Counted from the first letter of the stretch, positions 9,318 through 20,765 are shown. The stretch: 64,000 bases of DNA from Corythucha ciliata (GCA_038030265.1 CM075937.1:22754001-22818000), one strand, 5' to 3'. The notes: generated from the sequence alone by a model not told the origin. A program made the numbers and translations.

Positions 9318-11213
9318 TTAGATTTTATTGTACAAATTTATGGCTTTAATAAATTGAATTATATTTGATTGTTTTCTATTGCGTATGCATTGTTTCATAT
9401 CTATTGGGAGTTCAAATCGGCGTTGAACCCCGCTGTATTTGAGGCATTCAAACAAAATATGAGCTACGGAGAGAGATGTTTCACATCGTTCGCACAATGG
9501 ACGAGATTGTCGTATGAAGTAGTGTGAGTGAGTTAATCTTGTGTGTCCTATGTATAATCGAGTAAGGACGACAGTTTCTTTTTTAGTCAGATCATTTGGG
9601 AAAAGTACATCTGGTTTAACAGTTTGATGTATGTAGCTCATCATGGAGCATCCACTGTGTTGCCATTTCTCGGTCCACAGACTATTGAATTGTGATTCGA
9701 TGGTTCTTTTGACGTCATCGTAGGGTAGTGCTATAGGTGGGGAGTCTCCTCGGGCGGCTGCGCGTTTCGCGATGGAATCTGCCATTTCATTTCGTTGAAT
9801 GCCACAGTGGCCTGGTGTCCAAATAAATCGGTAAGTTTTCCCGTTTCTGGTGCCTTCGTCGATTAACTGTTGGCATATTTTTACTAAAGGTGATGTGGAG
9901 AAGGTGTCGTCCAATGCTTTGAGTGAGGATTGAGAGTCACTACTAACAACGATAGTTGAGGCTGGATTGGTTTTGCTGATTTCCAGTGCTTTTTGTATTG
10001 TCATGAGCTCCGCAGTATAGACACTCGTCTCAGGTGGTAAGTTCCACTCGTATTCACCTGAATTGGGAGAGTAGACACCTGCGCCAACTCCTCGGGGCGA
10101 TTTTGAACCATCGGTATAGTATATGTTATAGTATGGAAGTGAATGTAGAAGTTCACGGAATGCTTGTTTTAATTCAATGTGTGAAATGGGCTTTTGAGAA
10201 TACTTAATTAAAGAAAAATCTATTGTAGGTTTTCGTAGTAACCACGGGGGAATGTTTAGACTAGTTTCTGGCCGCAAAGAGTTTATGGTGATCCGGTATT
10301 TCGTTAGGATTTCTTGGTATCGAATAGTTAGTGGCCTGGTACGTGAAATTTGGAACTGATAAGCTTCATGATCGTGTTCCCCCAGCAAACAGGGATAGAG
10401 TACATGGTCGGGCTTGGTTTTTATCGAAGCGGAGTACAGTATAACTTGAAGTTCTTGATTCAATTTAGGTGGCAATTGTCCTGCCAAAATGTAAAGACTG
10501 TTTTGAGGACTGGTTCTAAAGGCACAAAGCGCTATTCTGAGACCGAGGTTGTAGATTTTCTCAATTTTTTGCATCCAGGTTTTCCGAGCGGATGAGTATA
10601 CGGGTAAACCATAGTCTATTTTTGATTTGATCAGGGAGGTGAAGATCTGCAGTAGCATCTCTGTTTCCGATCCCCAAGTTTGGTGAGCTAGCAGTTTCAG
10701 TAATGATATTGCCGGGGTGCATTTGGTAGTAACGTGTGCGATGTGTTCTTTCCATCGTAATTGGCTGTCCAATACGATGCCCAGAAATTTTGTGCTATGT
10801 TGGTACTCTATCCTTTTGTTGCCGAGGAACAGTGCCGATAACGGATGTTGGTGGAGACGGCAGAAGTGAACCATGACGGTTTTTTCAGCAGAGAAGGTGA
10901 AGCCTTGTTGTTGTGCTGTGTTTATTAATTGGTTTAGGACAGGTTGGAGTGTTTCTCGTGGGTCAGAGTGTTTGTCATGAGTGTAGTAGAGAGCTAAGTC
11001 ATCAACAAATAGTGACACACTTAGGTTCGAAGGTATATACAAAACAATTTTGTTGACAGCTATTAAAAATAGCGTGGTGCTGAGTACTGCTCCTTGAGGA
11101 ATACCAGATGTTTGATCGCGTTTTTCGGAAATGTAGTTGAACAGCCGGACGCAGAATGTCCTGTCCTCCAGGAAGTTCACGATTGTCAGTAGGAGGTTTC
11201 CTGTGACATTCAT
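9318..11213 (-). CDS. LINE ORF2 part: RT core from motif B region onward plus RNase H
   Basis: This 631-codon frame is the intact C-terminal part of B's ORF2. It opens at MNVTGNLLLTIVNFLEDR, shows GIPQGAVLSTTLFLIAVN and then FVDDLALY, so the RT box is FVDD rather than the YADD of A and D. The stretch FLGIVLDSQLRWKEH follows. RNase H has IYYTDGSKSPRGVGAGVYSP, YTAELMTIQKAL, VSSDSQSSLKAL and TPGHCGIQRNEMADSIAKRA, so the catalytic acids are kept. The C-terminus has HTRLTHSHYFI and CERC followed by H and C, ending IKAINLYNKI. The N-terminal RT and endonuclease are joined upstream only through frameshifts, so the full protein cannot be made. Confidence 0.85.
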   Translation of the reverse strand: MNVTGNLLLTIVNFLEDRTFCVRLFNYISEKRDQTSGIPQGAVLSTTLFLIAVNKIVLYIPSNLSVSLFVDDLALYYTHDKHSDPRETLQPVLNQLINTAQQQGFTFSAEKTVMVHFCRLHQHPLSALFLGNKRIEYQHSTKFLGIVLDSQLRWKEHIAHVTTKCTPAISLLKLLAHQTWGSETEMLLQIFTSLIKSKIDYGLPVYSSARKTWMQKIEKIYNLGLRIALCAFRTSPQNSLYILAGQLPPKLNQELQVILYSASIKTKPDHVLYPCLLGEHDHEAYQFQISRTRPLTIRYQEILTKYRITINSLRPETSLNIPPWLLRKPTIDFSLIKYSQKPISHIELKQAFRELLHSLPYYNIYYTDGSKSPRGVGAGVYSPNSGEYEWNLPPETSVYTAELMTIQKALEISKTNPASTIVVSSDSQSSLKALDDTFSTSPLVKICQQLIDEGTRNGKTYRFIWTPGHCGIQRNEMADSIAKRAAARGDSPPIALPYDDVKRTIESQFNSLWTEKWQHSGCSMMSYIHQTVKPDVLFPNDLTKKETVVLTRLYIGHTRLTHSHYFIRQSRPLCERCETSLSVAHILFECLKYSGVQRRFELPIDMKQCIRNRKQSNIIQFIKAINLYNKI

Positions 11214-13745
11214 ATTTATTAATTCGTCAACGATTGCTTGCCTGTTAGCTGTATCGAATGCTCGTTGGATATCAAAGAATATAGCGGTGACGTGTTGTCT
11301 TTGAAGGAATGCATTTTGGATATGGTTTTCAATCCGCGTTAGTTGGTCTGTTGTTCGGTACCCTCGGCAAAAGCCTGGTTGGGGCTGAAGAAGTTACGTC
11401 CTTCAAGGAGCCATTTCAATCTGTAGTTTATCATGATTTCATAAACTTTACCCAAACAGTTTGAGAGTGAGATTGGTCTGTAGCTTTCTGGCCTGCTGTG
11501 ATCTTTATTGGGTTTCGGTAAAGGGATTATGTAAACTTCCTTCCAATTCGCTGGGTATTGCCCTGTTCTCCACAGGTTGTTGTATATAGTATAGTAGATG
11601 GTTGTTTAGTAGATGGTTTTTTTGTTCAATTGTTAACTGACGGATAAAGGAGTATGGCATATTATCCAGTCCTGGAGTTTTTGAGGTGCAGTTTTTAAGG
11701 GCCCTGAGAAGTTCAGGCATTCTGAATGGGGCGTTGTAGTATTCTGCTCACTCATTTTGAAATACGCGAATGATGATGGGCCAGCGGATAAATAACGAGA
11801 TTTCACTTCGTGATGAAATGCGCGATACCTGCTTTTCGTATAATGTAATATGGTGAAAAGCAAGAAGTTAACAGGTGGGAATAGGGGAAAATCCGCCGAA
11901 ATTAACCAAACACGTCGAAATGTTTCATATAGTTTCGCTTTTAAACTTTTATTTACTAAAGACCCAAGTTAAACAACCGCGAGCATTGTTCAATTAATAA
12001 ATTAAGCTCAACATTCAATAAATATACAATTAACCTAATGGAAAGCTAATAGCGTGAATTGGGTACAGAGGAATGCTTTATGGGGTTCCTAGTAGAGCAT
12101 ATAATGCGTTCTCTCCGCTCACGTATGTAAAGGGAAGTGGAGCAGGAAGGGGAAAGCCTCTCATATTAATGAAAGAGCAGCAATTTGATCGAAGTTATTG
12201 GAAGACTCTATTAGATAACTTTCTTCGGAAAATGAAGAGAAGTTTTAAAATGTCAATGTTTGTAGGGAAGGGATGTCTATTATAACATCCGCTATTCGTG
12301 ACTATTCACGAAAAGACCGGCATTCTGTCAAACAAAGCCTGAATATTATGATTCATAGCTTTGGCAACGTGAGAGAGAAAATGTTTCAAGCAGCATGAAT
12401 TAAGTGTATTACGTGTATACACGTTTTAAATCCTAAAACCTCCTCCTCCCTATGCAAAAAAGCCCGAGAGGGTCAGTAATAATTAAAGCTTACTCCTAGA
12501 ATTGGAATGGGTAGCGTTTTGATTTGATGATGTTGGAGACGGAAAAAATTGTTGGGGAAGTGTATATATTTGTTTGTAGTGGTCCGCGAAGGTTTCGACA
12601 GTTTCGGCAGGGTCGTCGATGACCCGAGTATCGGTTTGTAGGATAGGTAAAGTATTAGTGCTGGTTCGTCCTGTTAGCGTCTTTAATTTGTTCCAGACTT
12701 CTCTAGAAGGGGTACTACTGCTTATAGTGCTCACATATGTAGCCCAGCTTTGTCGTTTCGCTGTGTTGCGAACTTTCTTTTCGACGGCGCGACATCTTTT
12801 GAAGTTAATTAAATTATCATTTGTCGGATTTCGTATAAATTTTTTGAAGGCTTTAGTAGTATAGTTATGAGTTTGTTTGCATTCCGCGGTCCACCAGGGG
12901 AACGTCGAGTTCCGGAATTAATGGTAGGAATATATTTTTTTGCAGAATTCATAATTTCTTAAGTAAAATTTTGGATGTCCGTGAGTGGGCAGTCGGATGT
13001 AGGTTTTAAACGTATACTATTTTGAAAAAAGGACCAGTCAGCTTGGTGTAAGTTCCATTTTTTGCGGGAGTTAATTTTTGGTCTGGTACGTAGGTATTGG
13101 AGTAAAACGGGGAAATGATCTGAGCCATGATTTTTGTTGTTCAGCACTGTCCATTCGAACAGGTGAGCAATTCTGGGGGAAGATAGACTGATATCAATAT
13201 TGCTAAAATGTCCTGTGCCTGAGTCTAGTCGGGTAGGAATTGGTTGGTTTAGGATGACCAAATTGTGATCTTCACACGCCGTCAGAACTCTTTCGCCCTC
13301 GACTGAGTCGCGGGTCGAGCCCCACGGACTGTGGTGTGCATTGAAATCTCCTAGAATGAGATATGCGCTGGGCAATTAATTTATAAGTTGTGTTAGCTCC
13401 TGGGAGGTCCATTGGGAATTAGGTAAGTATAGGCTACAGATTGTTAATGGTAATGGAAGGGTTATTCTAAGGGCTATTGCTTGAAGATTGGTATTTAAAG
13501 TAATTGGGGAAGGATTTGTAGCAGACTGGGCACTAATTGAGACGCCTCCATGGCGACGTCCACCTGGTAAAACTTGTAGCGATTTGACGAATGTTGTGCA
13601 TCCTGAAAGCACAGGTGTATAGGACGGACCAAGGTGGGTTTCTTGTAATGCAATTATGAAGGGGTTGTAAACGGTTATGAGGTTATATAGATCATCCCAT
13701 TGTCTATTTATCCCTCGTAGGTTCTACTGGATTATGTTATATGTA
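11214..13745 (-). pseudogene. B ORF2 5' part: APE endonuclease and RT N-terminus, multiply broken
   Basis: Read from 13745 downward, the start matches the APE endonuclease: an NIIQ*NLRG segment where W is replaced by TAG (13724-13726), then FIIALQETHLGP, RRHGG, CSLYLPNSQW, an in-frame TAA (13376-13378), LILGDFNAHHSPWGS and GSDHFPVLL, so the catalytic D, N, D and H positions are still visible. A TAA at 12959-12961 and a frameshift near 12915 follow, leading to TFPWWTAEC. The linker frame ends where the 753-bp repeat enters (12498/11746). After it come TSKTPGLDNMPYSFI, a shift near 11507, SYRPISLSNCLGKVYE, and another shift near 11375 before the fully open downstream frame. The lesion number suggests B is older than A. 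Confidence 0.8.
11746..12498. mobile_element. 0.75-kb dispersed repeat R, copy 1, inserted in element B
   Basis: This segment matches 37293-38047 almost base for base, with about ten differences seen by eye. Both copies begin GCTCACTCATTTTG and end CTTACTCCTA. It splits B's ORF2 between an endonuclease-RT linker and the RT, so it came after B. I see no terminal inverted repeats, no target duplication and no coding frame of a known family. It contains the palindromes TTCGTGACTATTCACGAA near 12293 and ACGTGTATACACGT near 12411. The class is unknown; a Helitron-like or other nonautonomous element is possible. Confidence 0.8.
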
Positions 13746-14074
13746 TTAGTTGGAATTGTTGTCGAAGTCATTATTGATGTATAATTCAAGGGGGTGTGTG
13801 ATGTGAGATTTAGAATTTAGATTTAACTCAAGTTGGAGATCGGTCCGGTTGGATTCCTGGCGTGGTTGGTGCCGCGACTCAAGGTTCAAGGATTTCGTTT
13901 CTTGCGGTGTTTTTGTCAAAGGTTTATCAGTCTGTTTTTTTGGTGTGGGTAAGGCCGAAGCCTGACTATCCCTACTCAATGGTCCTTTATTTGCACTGCT
14001 AGTTCTTTGTTCTTTAGGGTCCCGTTTGGTCTGTTGAGAAGAACTGGTAGACGCGCCTTGTTTGGCACCAGTGC
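13746..14074 (-). pseudogene. B ORF1 remnant, zinc-knuckle region deleted
   Basis: The frame is open from a TGA at 14075-14077 down to the stop at 13746 and has no ATG. It encodes a polar, Ser/Thr/Lys/Gln-rich chain including KQGASTSSSQQ and LPTPKKQTDKP, resembling in composition the N-terminal part of C's ORF1. Unlike C and D it contains no CCHC knuckles before ORF2 begins. I infer that most of ORF1 was lost by deletion. It could instead be a genuinely short ORF1 of a different subfamily. Confidence 0.5.
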
Positions 14075-14177
14075 AGCCACTATCAATCAGTGAGGGGGAG
14101 GCTGCATCTCCCTCACCGCCGGCATTTTGGCCCTCCGGTAATACGGCCTTCGTTAGGTTTTTCGGAACATTGTTTCA

Positions 14178-14580
14178 TTCAGTGGCTCGGGGGGTTAGCC
14201 CGTAACCACCTAGTCGGCTGGTGGGGCTGCCACCTCAGGGCCTGCCGACCTGCCCCCCGTCGCCGGGAGTGAAGGAAGGAGCTCAACAGGGGAGGTGTCC
14301 CTGAATCACGGCCCCTTCCCGCCTCTGCCATTTCGCTAGTGGCCGACAAAGTCGACCACCACCCAGGGGGCACCACGAGGAGGCCTCCAGGCCCGCTGTG
14401 CGCGGCACCGAAAGGGGACCCGAGTCCATGGCAGTCGGCTAGTTGGGGATTGCGACGGCGGACCTATACCCAGACAAGGGGGCCTGGCCCTATACGTTCG
14501 GGGTTCATCGCTAAAGCTGAGGAAACTCCGCGCCCACTTACACTCAGCCCCCGCCGCGTTACCCCAACCTTTGCCCCCCT
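14178..14580 (-). promoter_or_regulatory. Element B 5' UTR (putative internal promoter region)
   Basis: The region is strongly GC-rich against its surroundings and lies between the G-run 5' end and ORF1. LINE 5' UTRs usually carry an internal promoter; no specific box was identified here. Confidence 0.45.
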
Positions 14581-14609
14581 ATTATTATTATTATTATTTG
14601 GGGGGGGGG

Positions 14610-14676
14610 AGGTGGAAATGCATTTACGCACGGTGTGCCGGACTCCTGCCGAGCGACAGACTACCGGCTAAAACCA
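14610..14676 (-). repeat. 3' terminal module of element C (shared with Z)
   Basis: On + it reads from AGGTGGAAATGCATTTACG to CCGGCTAAAACC. It sits between a G-run with TAA tract on one side and a C/T run with the stem-loop on the other, in the same order as 5003-5080. Confidence 0.7.
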
Positions 14677-14688
14677 CCCCCTTTTTTG

Positions 14689-14717
14689 GGGCATCGACTG
14701 CTAGAGGTCATGAGCCC
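14689..14717 (-). other. Terminal stem-loop of element C
   Basis: On + the outer arms are GGGC (14689-14692) and GCCC (14714-14717), and the inner arms GAC and GTC. Confidence 0.7.
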
Positions 14718-14835
14718 ATCAAATGTGTTGTTAATTACGTAAGATTGAAATCGGCTGCTTGCTTGGGAGATTTTGACGACATTGCTTTGAAGTTAATTAA
14801 TTATAGTGATCAAGTTGTGACTTGTTTTGAGGATT

Positions 14836-17800
14836 TTAAATTTGATAGAAGTAATTAATCTCATGTAGGTAGCTGAATAGATGGCTTAGGGTCTGAGGGT
14901 CCTTTGACCGAAGTAACTCGACGTATAGAAAGCGATGCAGGCCGTGGTTTCCACGGGTATTTGCCCATTGGGGGCACTCAAGTATGATGTGTTCTGGTGT
15001 TAAGAGAACTTCGCAGTTTTCACAAGTTGGTCGATAGCGACCTATTAGGTGGTAGCTGTGAGTGGCTCTGGTATGGCCGATTCGTAGGCGGTTAAGGATT
15101 ATTTCTTCTTTTCTATTGGTTTCTGGGAGGAAGATATCTTTCAAACTTGACAATTGCGGGAAGATAAGGCTTAATGTGATGTGGAGGAACTTGTCGCCCA
15201 TTTTTCTTGCTGATTCATCCAAAGAGTTCGAGTGACATGGTTATAGTAGTCAGTTAACGGTAGAGGAGGGATAGTGAGGCTGGATAAAACGGAGGTGGAT
15301 GAGGCGTCTTTTGCAAGGCGGTCCACTACCTGGTTGCCATGAATTTCGAAATGACTTGGAACCCACTTAAAACGGATAATTTTGCCGGCTGCAATTAATG
15401 ACTGAAGGTCAAGATAGATTTTTCTGATAAGGGGATGGGTGGAAAATTTATCTTCCAAGGCTGTTAGAGCACTTGCGGAATCTGAGATGATGTAAAATTT
15501 TGAGGATGAGTTGGTTTCGAGACAAAAAATGATAGCATAGCTTATGGCCTGGAGTTCTGCTGTAAATACAGTTGTGATAGGGTTTAGCAGAAACTTTTTA
15601 GATAACAATCCTTCCACGTAATATGCACAGCCAACCCCACGATCGCATTTGGAAGCATCCGTGTAGATCAGCTTGAAATCATGGGAGGATGATTTGAAGG
15701 AGAGAAATAGCTGACGAATTTCGTTGGGATTTAAATTTTGTTTTGTGTCTGAATGCTGAGAAAAGTCTATGTGTAGATTTGGCGATAACCATGGATAGTA
15801 GGAATAATGGTCTGTTGGTAGTAGCCTGGGGGGTTCGAGCTGTAATTGAGTGCAAAGTTCACGAAAGCGAACAGGGAAAGGCCTTGTTCGCGATAAGCAT
15901 AGCAAGAACTGTGGGTCATAGTCACTGAGAAGGGGATGAAGAAAGTGGGTGGTTTTGGATTTTAGGGATACTCCATATTTTAACATCAGCTGATGGCGGC
16001 GTTGGCTTAACGGTAGTTGGGAGGACAATGTATAGAGTGAGTCCACCGGACTCGTGCGAAATGCCCCTAGAGCAGTGCGCAGGCCTTGGTTGAAGGCACG
16101 CTCTACTGGGAAGAGCCATGATTTACGGGCGGAACCGTAGACAACGCTAGCGAAGTCTACTTTTGAACGGATGAGGGCTTCAAAGGTTTTGAGAATCATT
16201 GCAGTGCTACTCGCAGCTCGATGTCCGGCAATAGTTTGAATGACCTTCATGTCTGAGTGACACCTATTGCATAAGTCTTGGAGATGATGTTTCCACGAGA
16301 GATTTTCGTCAAAGATTAGGCCAAGAAATTTGTGATGAGGAACATATGAAATCGGTGAGTTGTTCAAGAAGAGTTGAAGTGGGGTATGGGAACGGCGTAA
16401 GTGGCAAAAGTGGACGGCAACAGTTTTTTCTGCTGAAAAGGTGAGGCCACGGTTGGCAGCATTGTGTGTTAAGGTGTTAAGGTGTTAATAGCTGTTTGAA
16501 AACTTCGAAGATCTTCGCCAGTTGGGTCTGTCCGGTAGGATTTATAAAGGGCTATGTCATCAGCATAAAAAGAAATTTGGATGTCACGTGGAATGTAGTC
16601 GGTTAGGTCATTCACGGCCGCCTGGAAAAGTGGCATGCTCAGGATAGAGCCCTGAGGCACACCATTCTCCTGCGGGTAGGTCTGGGATTGGGAGGAACCA
16701 ATACGAACTCGGAGGGAGCGTTGCTCCAGAAAGTCTTGAAGGACCATAGGTAGACGACCCCGAAAGCCCCATTTGTAGACTTGCTTTAAAGCCCCGTATC
16801 TCCAAACGCGATCAAAGGCGTGTGTGACATCGAAGACGATCGCGTTGGCATGATTTCGATTAAAAAAGGAATTTTGAATTGTGTTCTCCAGGTTGACGAG
16901 ATTATCCAATACGGAGTGGTTAGAGCGAAAGCCAGTTTGAAAAGAGTACAGAAGGTTATGCTTTTGTATAATGTAGTTGAGTCTGAAAAAAATTAGAGTT
17001 TCATAAATTTTGGCCATACAGGATGTTAGAGAAATTGGCCTATAACTGGAGACCTGCTGGAGGTTTTTTCGAGGTTTAGGGACGGGAATAATCAAAGAAC
17101 ACTTCCAAACCGAAGGGTACACACCTTGGGACCAAAGTTGGTTATAGAGGTTTAGTAAAAGGACTTTATTTGAAGCGGATAGATTTTTGAAAAATTGATT
17201 AGGAAGATCGTCTAGGCCTGGAGATTTGTGATTTTTTAGTTTTTGTAAAACACGGTTGAGTTCATCGAGGATGAATGATGTATTGTAGTCGAGGGGGTCA
17301 TTTGTGGAAAAGTTAAGTGGGGAGTTAGTTTCTATTTCGTGTTTGAGGGCCTGAAAGTGAGGCGAGTAGTTAATAGTAGCACATTGTTCAGAATAATGTT
17401 TGGAGAAGCACTCAGCGATCGGTTCGGGATCACAACTTTGGTACCATCTGTGGCACAGATGAATGGAGGCACGGTGTTAGTGGGTTTACCTTTGAGATTT
17501 CGTATCTTTGTCCAGACCTCACGCGCAGAGACGGAGGTAGATATTTGGAAAAGGTACTCGTTCCAAGAACGCTTTTTGGCGTCTTGCTTGGCCCGACGTT
17601 CCTGGGCGCGCAGCTTTTTGAAGGTTATCAAATGCTCTAGGGAGTAAGTTCTTTTTAGTCGGTTGAGAGCGGATTTTTTCTGTTTATTAATTGCATGAAT
17701 CTCACTATTCCACCAGGGCACGGTGGGCCGGTTGGAAGGATGGCGTGATTTGTTTACACAGGGAAGAGCGGCCTCGTGGAAGGCGCTAGTATATGCAATT

Positions 17801-18620
17801 ACATTTTGAGAGCAGTTATCTATTAGTGGTCGTAAATGAAGGGAAGAGTTAAAAAGGTTCCAATCGACGTTCTAGAGTTTCCATTTTGGTGGAGGTTGAG
17901 AGGGACTGTAGGAAGAATGGAGCTGAATTATTATTGGAAAGTGATCTGAGTGCCTAAGGTCTTCAGAAACCTGCCATAAAAAGGAGGTAACCAATGAACG
18001 GGATGAAAGGCTAACATCTATAGAACTGAAATTTCCCGAGCTAGCTGTGAAGTGAGTAGGAGTACCATCATTCAAGGGAATAAGAGGTATGCTTTCAATA
18101 ACCGAATGGAAATCGTTTCCTCGTGGGGACGTATGTCGAGAACCCCAGGCAGGGTGATGGACGTTGATATCACCAAGTAGTAGGATGGGCCTGGGCAAGC
18201 AACGAAGCAGGTTTCCAACCTCCCCGTCCGCCCAACTACCATCAGGAAGGTAAAGAGAACAGAGAGTAATTTTGAAAGGAAAGTCAATTGTGGCAGCAAC
18301 AGCTTGAAGGTGAGTTCGGTTCGTAGGTTTATAGGTCTGGGGTTGAGAAAGCTTTTTATGTAGAGAGCCACACCTCCATGACGCCGTCGAACATCAGGGT
18401 TCTGTGGCTCCGCGTGAAAGACAGTGTAGTTAGGAATTTGGTATGGTTGGTTAAAGGCAAAGTGTGTTTCTTGAATGGCTATAGAGAAAGGGTCATTTGA
18501 CTTTACAAGGTCTCGGAGTTCGTCAACATTGGCAAGGAGCCCGCGAATGTTCCATTTTATGATATTGTAGTTTACTGGACGGTTGGTAGCACTATGAGAA
18601 GAGTGTGGATTTGTAGTCAT
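14836..18620 (-). pseudogene. C ORF2: APE endonuclease, RT, RNase H; five lesions
   Basis: Domains in order. Endonuclease: IIKWNIRGLLANVDEL, IAIQETHF, RRHGGVALY, then a frameshift near 18312, CSLYLPDGSW, LLLGDINVHHPAWGS and SDHFPIII. An in-frame TAG (17872-17874) interrupts KWKL*NVDWN. After TVPWWNSEI a frameshift near 17425 leads to FSKHYSEQ. RT: SYRPISLTSCMAKIYE, QTGFRSNHSVLDNL, FDVTHAFDRVWR, NGVPQGSILS and FYADDIALY. A tandem 8-bp duplication (TTAAGGTG on +, near 16470-16487) shifts the frame after FQTAINTLT. RNase H: YTDASKCDRGVGCAYY, VFTAELQAI, ISDSASALTAL and NQVVDRLAKDAS, with catalytic acids kept. A last shift lies at 15170-15215, followed by HTRATHSYHLIG and a C-terminal zinc motif. 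Confidence 0.85.
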
Positions 18621-18930
18621 AATTGAAAAAGAAGTGCTTAGGTAGGATCCTTAGTGGATTTCGCAGGAAGCACGGATGGGTCCTGTGATTTATCCGGTGA
18701 CACTCTAGGGGGGGGGGGCTGTCGGGGTTTACCCTTTGGCCACCCTTTTTTTGACTTGCGCCGAGTGTCTCGTGGTGCCCAGTAGGTTTTGTCAGTGTCA
18801 CCACTGAGCTCATCAGACTCCAGTTCACGGTCCAACGAGGAGCACCGTGAACCCGTTGGGGTTGGGGGATAGGCTCAGCGGGAGGGGGGGAGAGACTGGT
18901 TGAAGTCTCCTTAGGAATGTTTGACTTTTG

Positions 18931-20191
18931 TTAGGGGAGGGAATTTGTTTTTGGGGATTTGTGAGGAGGAGGTGGCGTGAATATTAGCGGTGGATGTTTA
19001 GGAGTTGTATGTACTTTTGCTGCATATGAAGTGCCTGGTCGAACAATTGAAGGGTTCGAAGCCATTGCACGAGCTTCTCTTAGAGTCATTTTATGAGTTA
19101 TTTGCAGTCGCCGTATTTCCTTTTCGGTTAGGCACACCGGACACTGTCGATGTGTTGCCTTGTGGGCACCGGCGCAATTCACACAGTAAAGATTGTCACA
19201 GGCGCCTTCATGAATATCAGCACCACAGACGCATTTTTGTGCGGAACGACAACGGGGGGCAGTATGACCAAAGCGCTGGCATCGAAAACAGCGCATTGGT
19301 TCCGGGATATAGGGACGGACTTTGAGTTTGTAGAAAGCGCCATTGATAGAAGTGGGCAGCTCAGGTAGGTAGAAGGTAAGGACAAAAAAACCTGTACTTT
19401 CACGCTGGTCAGGATTTCCAACACGGCGGGTTATGCGCCGCACTTTAATGACTTTTTCTTCCGCAAGACCCTCGAGGATAGCCTCGTCTGTCGAGTTTAT
19501 GAAATCTCCACAGAAAATGACCCTCTCAACGGTATTAAGGCGAATGTTTGGGCTAGTTTTCACTGGAGTATCACCGATTGAGATTTTTTACTATTTTTTT
19601 TTTATTATTCAGGTCAGTAACTTGAATATTGAGACGACCAGTGGAGATTTTGGAAACAGTTTTTAGAGAGCCGAATGTAGAACGTAGGAGACGGCGAAGA
19701 GCGAATGGACATGTTTTTTCAAAGGAAGTTTCCTTTGTTGATTCTATAATCCAGAATGGAGAGAACGTGTCTGGTAGAGTGGGCTGCCACGTTGTGGAAG
19801 GAGGGGTTTGGTGGTTAGAGGATGTAGGAGTTTGTTGGGAAGTCGATGTTGACGTTGATGATTGCGATGGTGGTGGTACATCAGTTTCCATAAGGCTGGG
19901 TGGGTGAGTAGGAGGAACAGTAGAGTCAGACATTTGATCATGTTCAACAATACGTTTACCAGCGGGGATATTTGCAGCGGTTTCTCTACTAAGAGGTCGT
20001 TTAGACTGGGACGTTTCTTTGGTCTCTGCTGCAGGTTCATCCGAAGCAGGAAGATGGGGGGATTTATTCGTTGGAGACGATGACTTGGGCGGGTTTAATT
20101 TTGTGTTCGTTGATTGAGTTTGTGGGTCGGGAGTACCCTCGGGGAGGGAAGGTTTGGGACCTGATTCAAGTTTTTTGTTGCTTGAATTCAT
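18931..20191 (-). pseudogene. C ORF1 (gag-like, CCHC knuckles), one frameshift, copy 1
   Basis: The ATG at 20191 starts MNSSNKKLESG. The N-terminal ~130 residues are polar and rich in Pro, Ser and Thr. A folded segment follows with SPFWIIES and FALRRLLRSTFGSLKTV. The frame breaks near 19580-19605 in a run of ten A on the - strand and resumes as ISIGDTPVKTSPNIRLNTVE. The C-terminal half has MRCFRCQRFGHTAPRC, then CVCGADIHEGAC and CVNCAGAHKATHRQC, a three-knuckle arrangement like D ORF1. The same slip is present in the other duplication copy, so it predates the duplication. Programmed slippage at the A-run is conceivable but a mutation is more likely. Expected role: RNA-binding gag-like protein of the element RNP. 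Confidence 0.8.
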
Positions 20192-20765
20192 GTTGAAGTG
20201 GTGATAAGAGTAAGGAGGGAAGGGATAACAGACGCAGCGCACCACCGGGGGAGCCGGGACACATCCAAGCGCGGGTCAATCCCCGGAGAGAGCCCCCACG
20301 CCGTACCCGTGGGCTCGGCGCAGCCCTCCCCAACGCGCAGCAGGGTCCCGTCCGGTCGCCATCCGGCACTACTGCGCGATGGGGGATTATTCGCTGGTGG
20401 TTCAGGGCAGCCTCCTCCAAGGCTAATTGGAGGTTCGGGCCCCACCCACCGACCCCCACACACACCTCAAGACATGACTAGGTCAGGGTGCGGGGGCATT
20501 GTAGCGGCACTGGGAGAAGGTACCAGCAACTCCCAGATATACGGTGTACCCTCGAACACGCCGAGGACATCCCCCCACGGAGCGCCCCAACACAAAGGAG
20601 CCCCACCGCCCCACAGCGGCGCGCCACGCCGTCCATGAAAGGATAGGGGTCAAGGGAAGGGTTCGACTCAGACATCAGGAGTTTGGGTTAGTCTGAGCCC
20701 AGCTAGGTACCCCGGGCTCGCCACGCCCGTAGTATCTCGGACCGAGATACCCCCCGGGGGGGGGG

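Larger units (their letters stand above)
9122..14580 (-). mobile_element. Element B: near full-span I-clade-like LINE with shortened ORF1
   Basis: On the - strand B starts at a G run (about 14580) against element C's TAA tract. It has a GC-rich 5' UTR, a short ORF1 remnant, an endonuclease region with several stops, an RT whose N-terminal part is broken and interrupted by a 753-bp repeat (11746-12498), and then a 631-codon open frame. The 3' end has a stem-loop (9169-9199), about 30 A and about five TAA repeats (9122-9168). The A-run lies next to the element and TAA lies outside it, as expected if a poly(A) element entered a TAA microsatellite. Confidence 0.85.

Noticed and set aside
14581..14676. 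The Z/C 3' module as a tRNA or 5S-derived SINE
   Set aside because: No box A/box B pair or cloverleaf could be fitted; left as an unassigned module.
19571..19605. Programmed ribosomal frameshift in C ORF1 at the A-run
   Set aside because: D ORF1 needs no shift at the matching place, and C carries several other lesions, so ordinary slippage mutation is simpler; not fully excluded.
19005..19907. Plus-strand frames opposite element C ORF1
   Set aside because: They are antisense to zinc-knuckle coding sequence, and the minus-strand frame carries the recognisable motifs.
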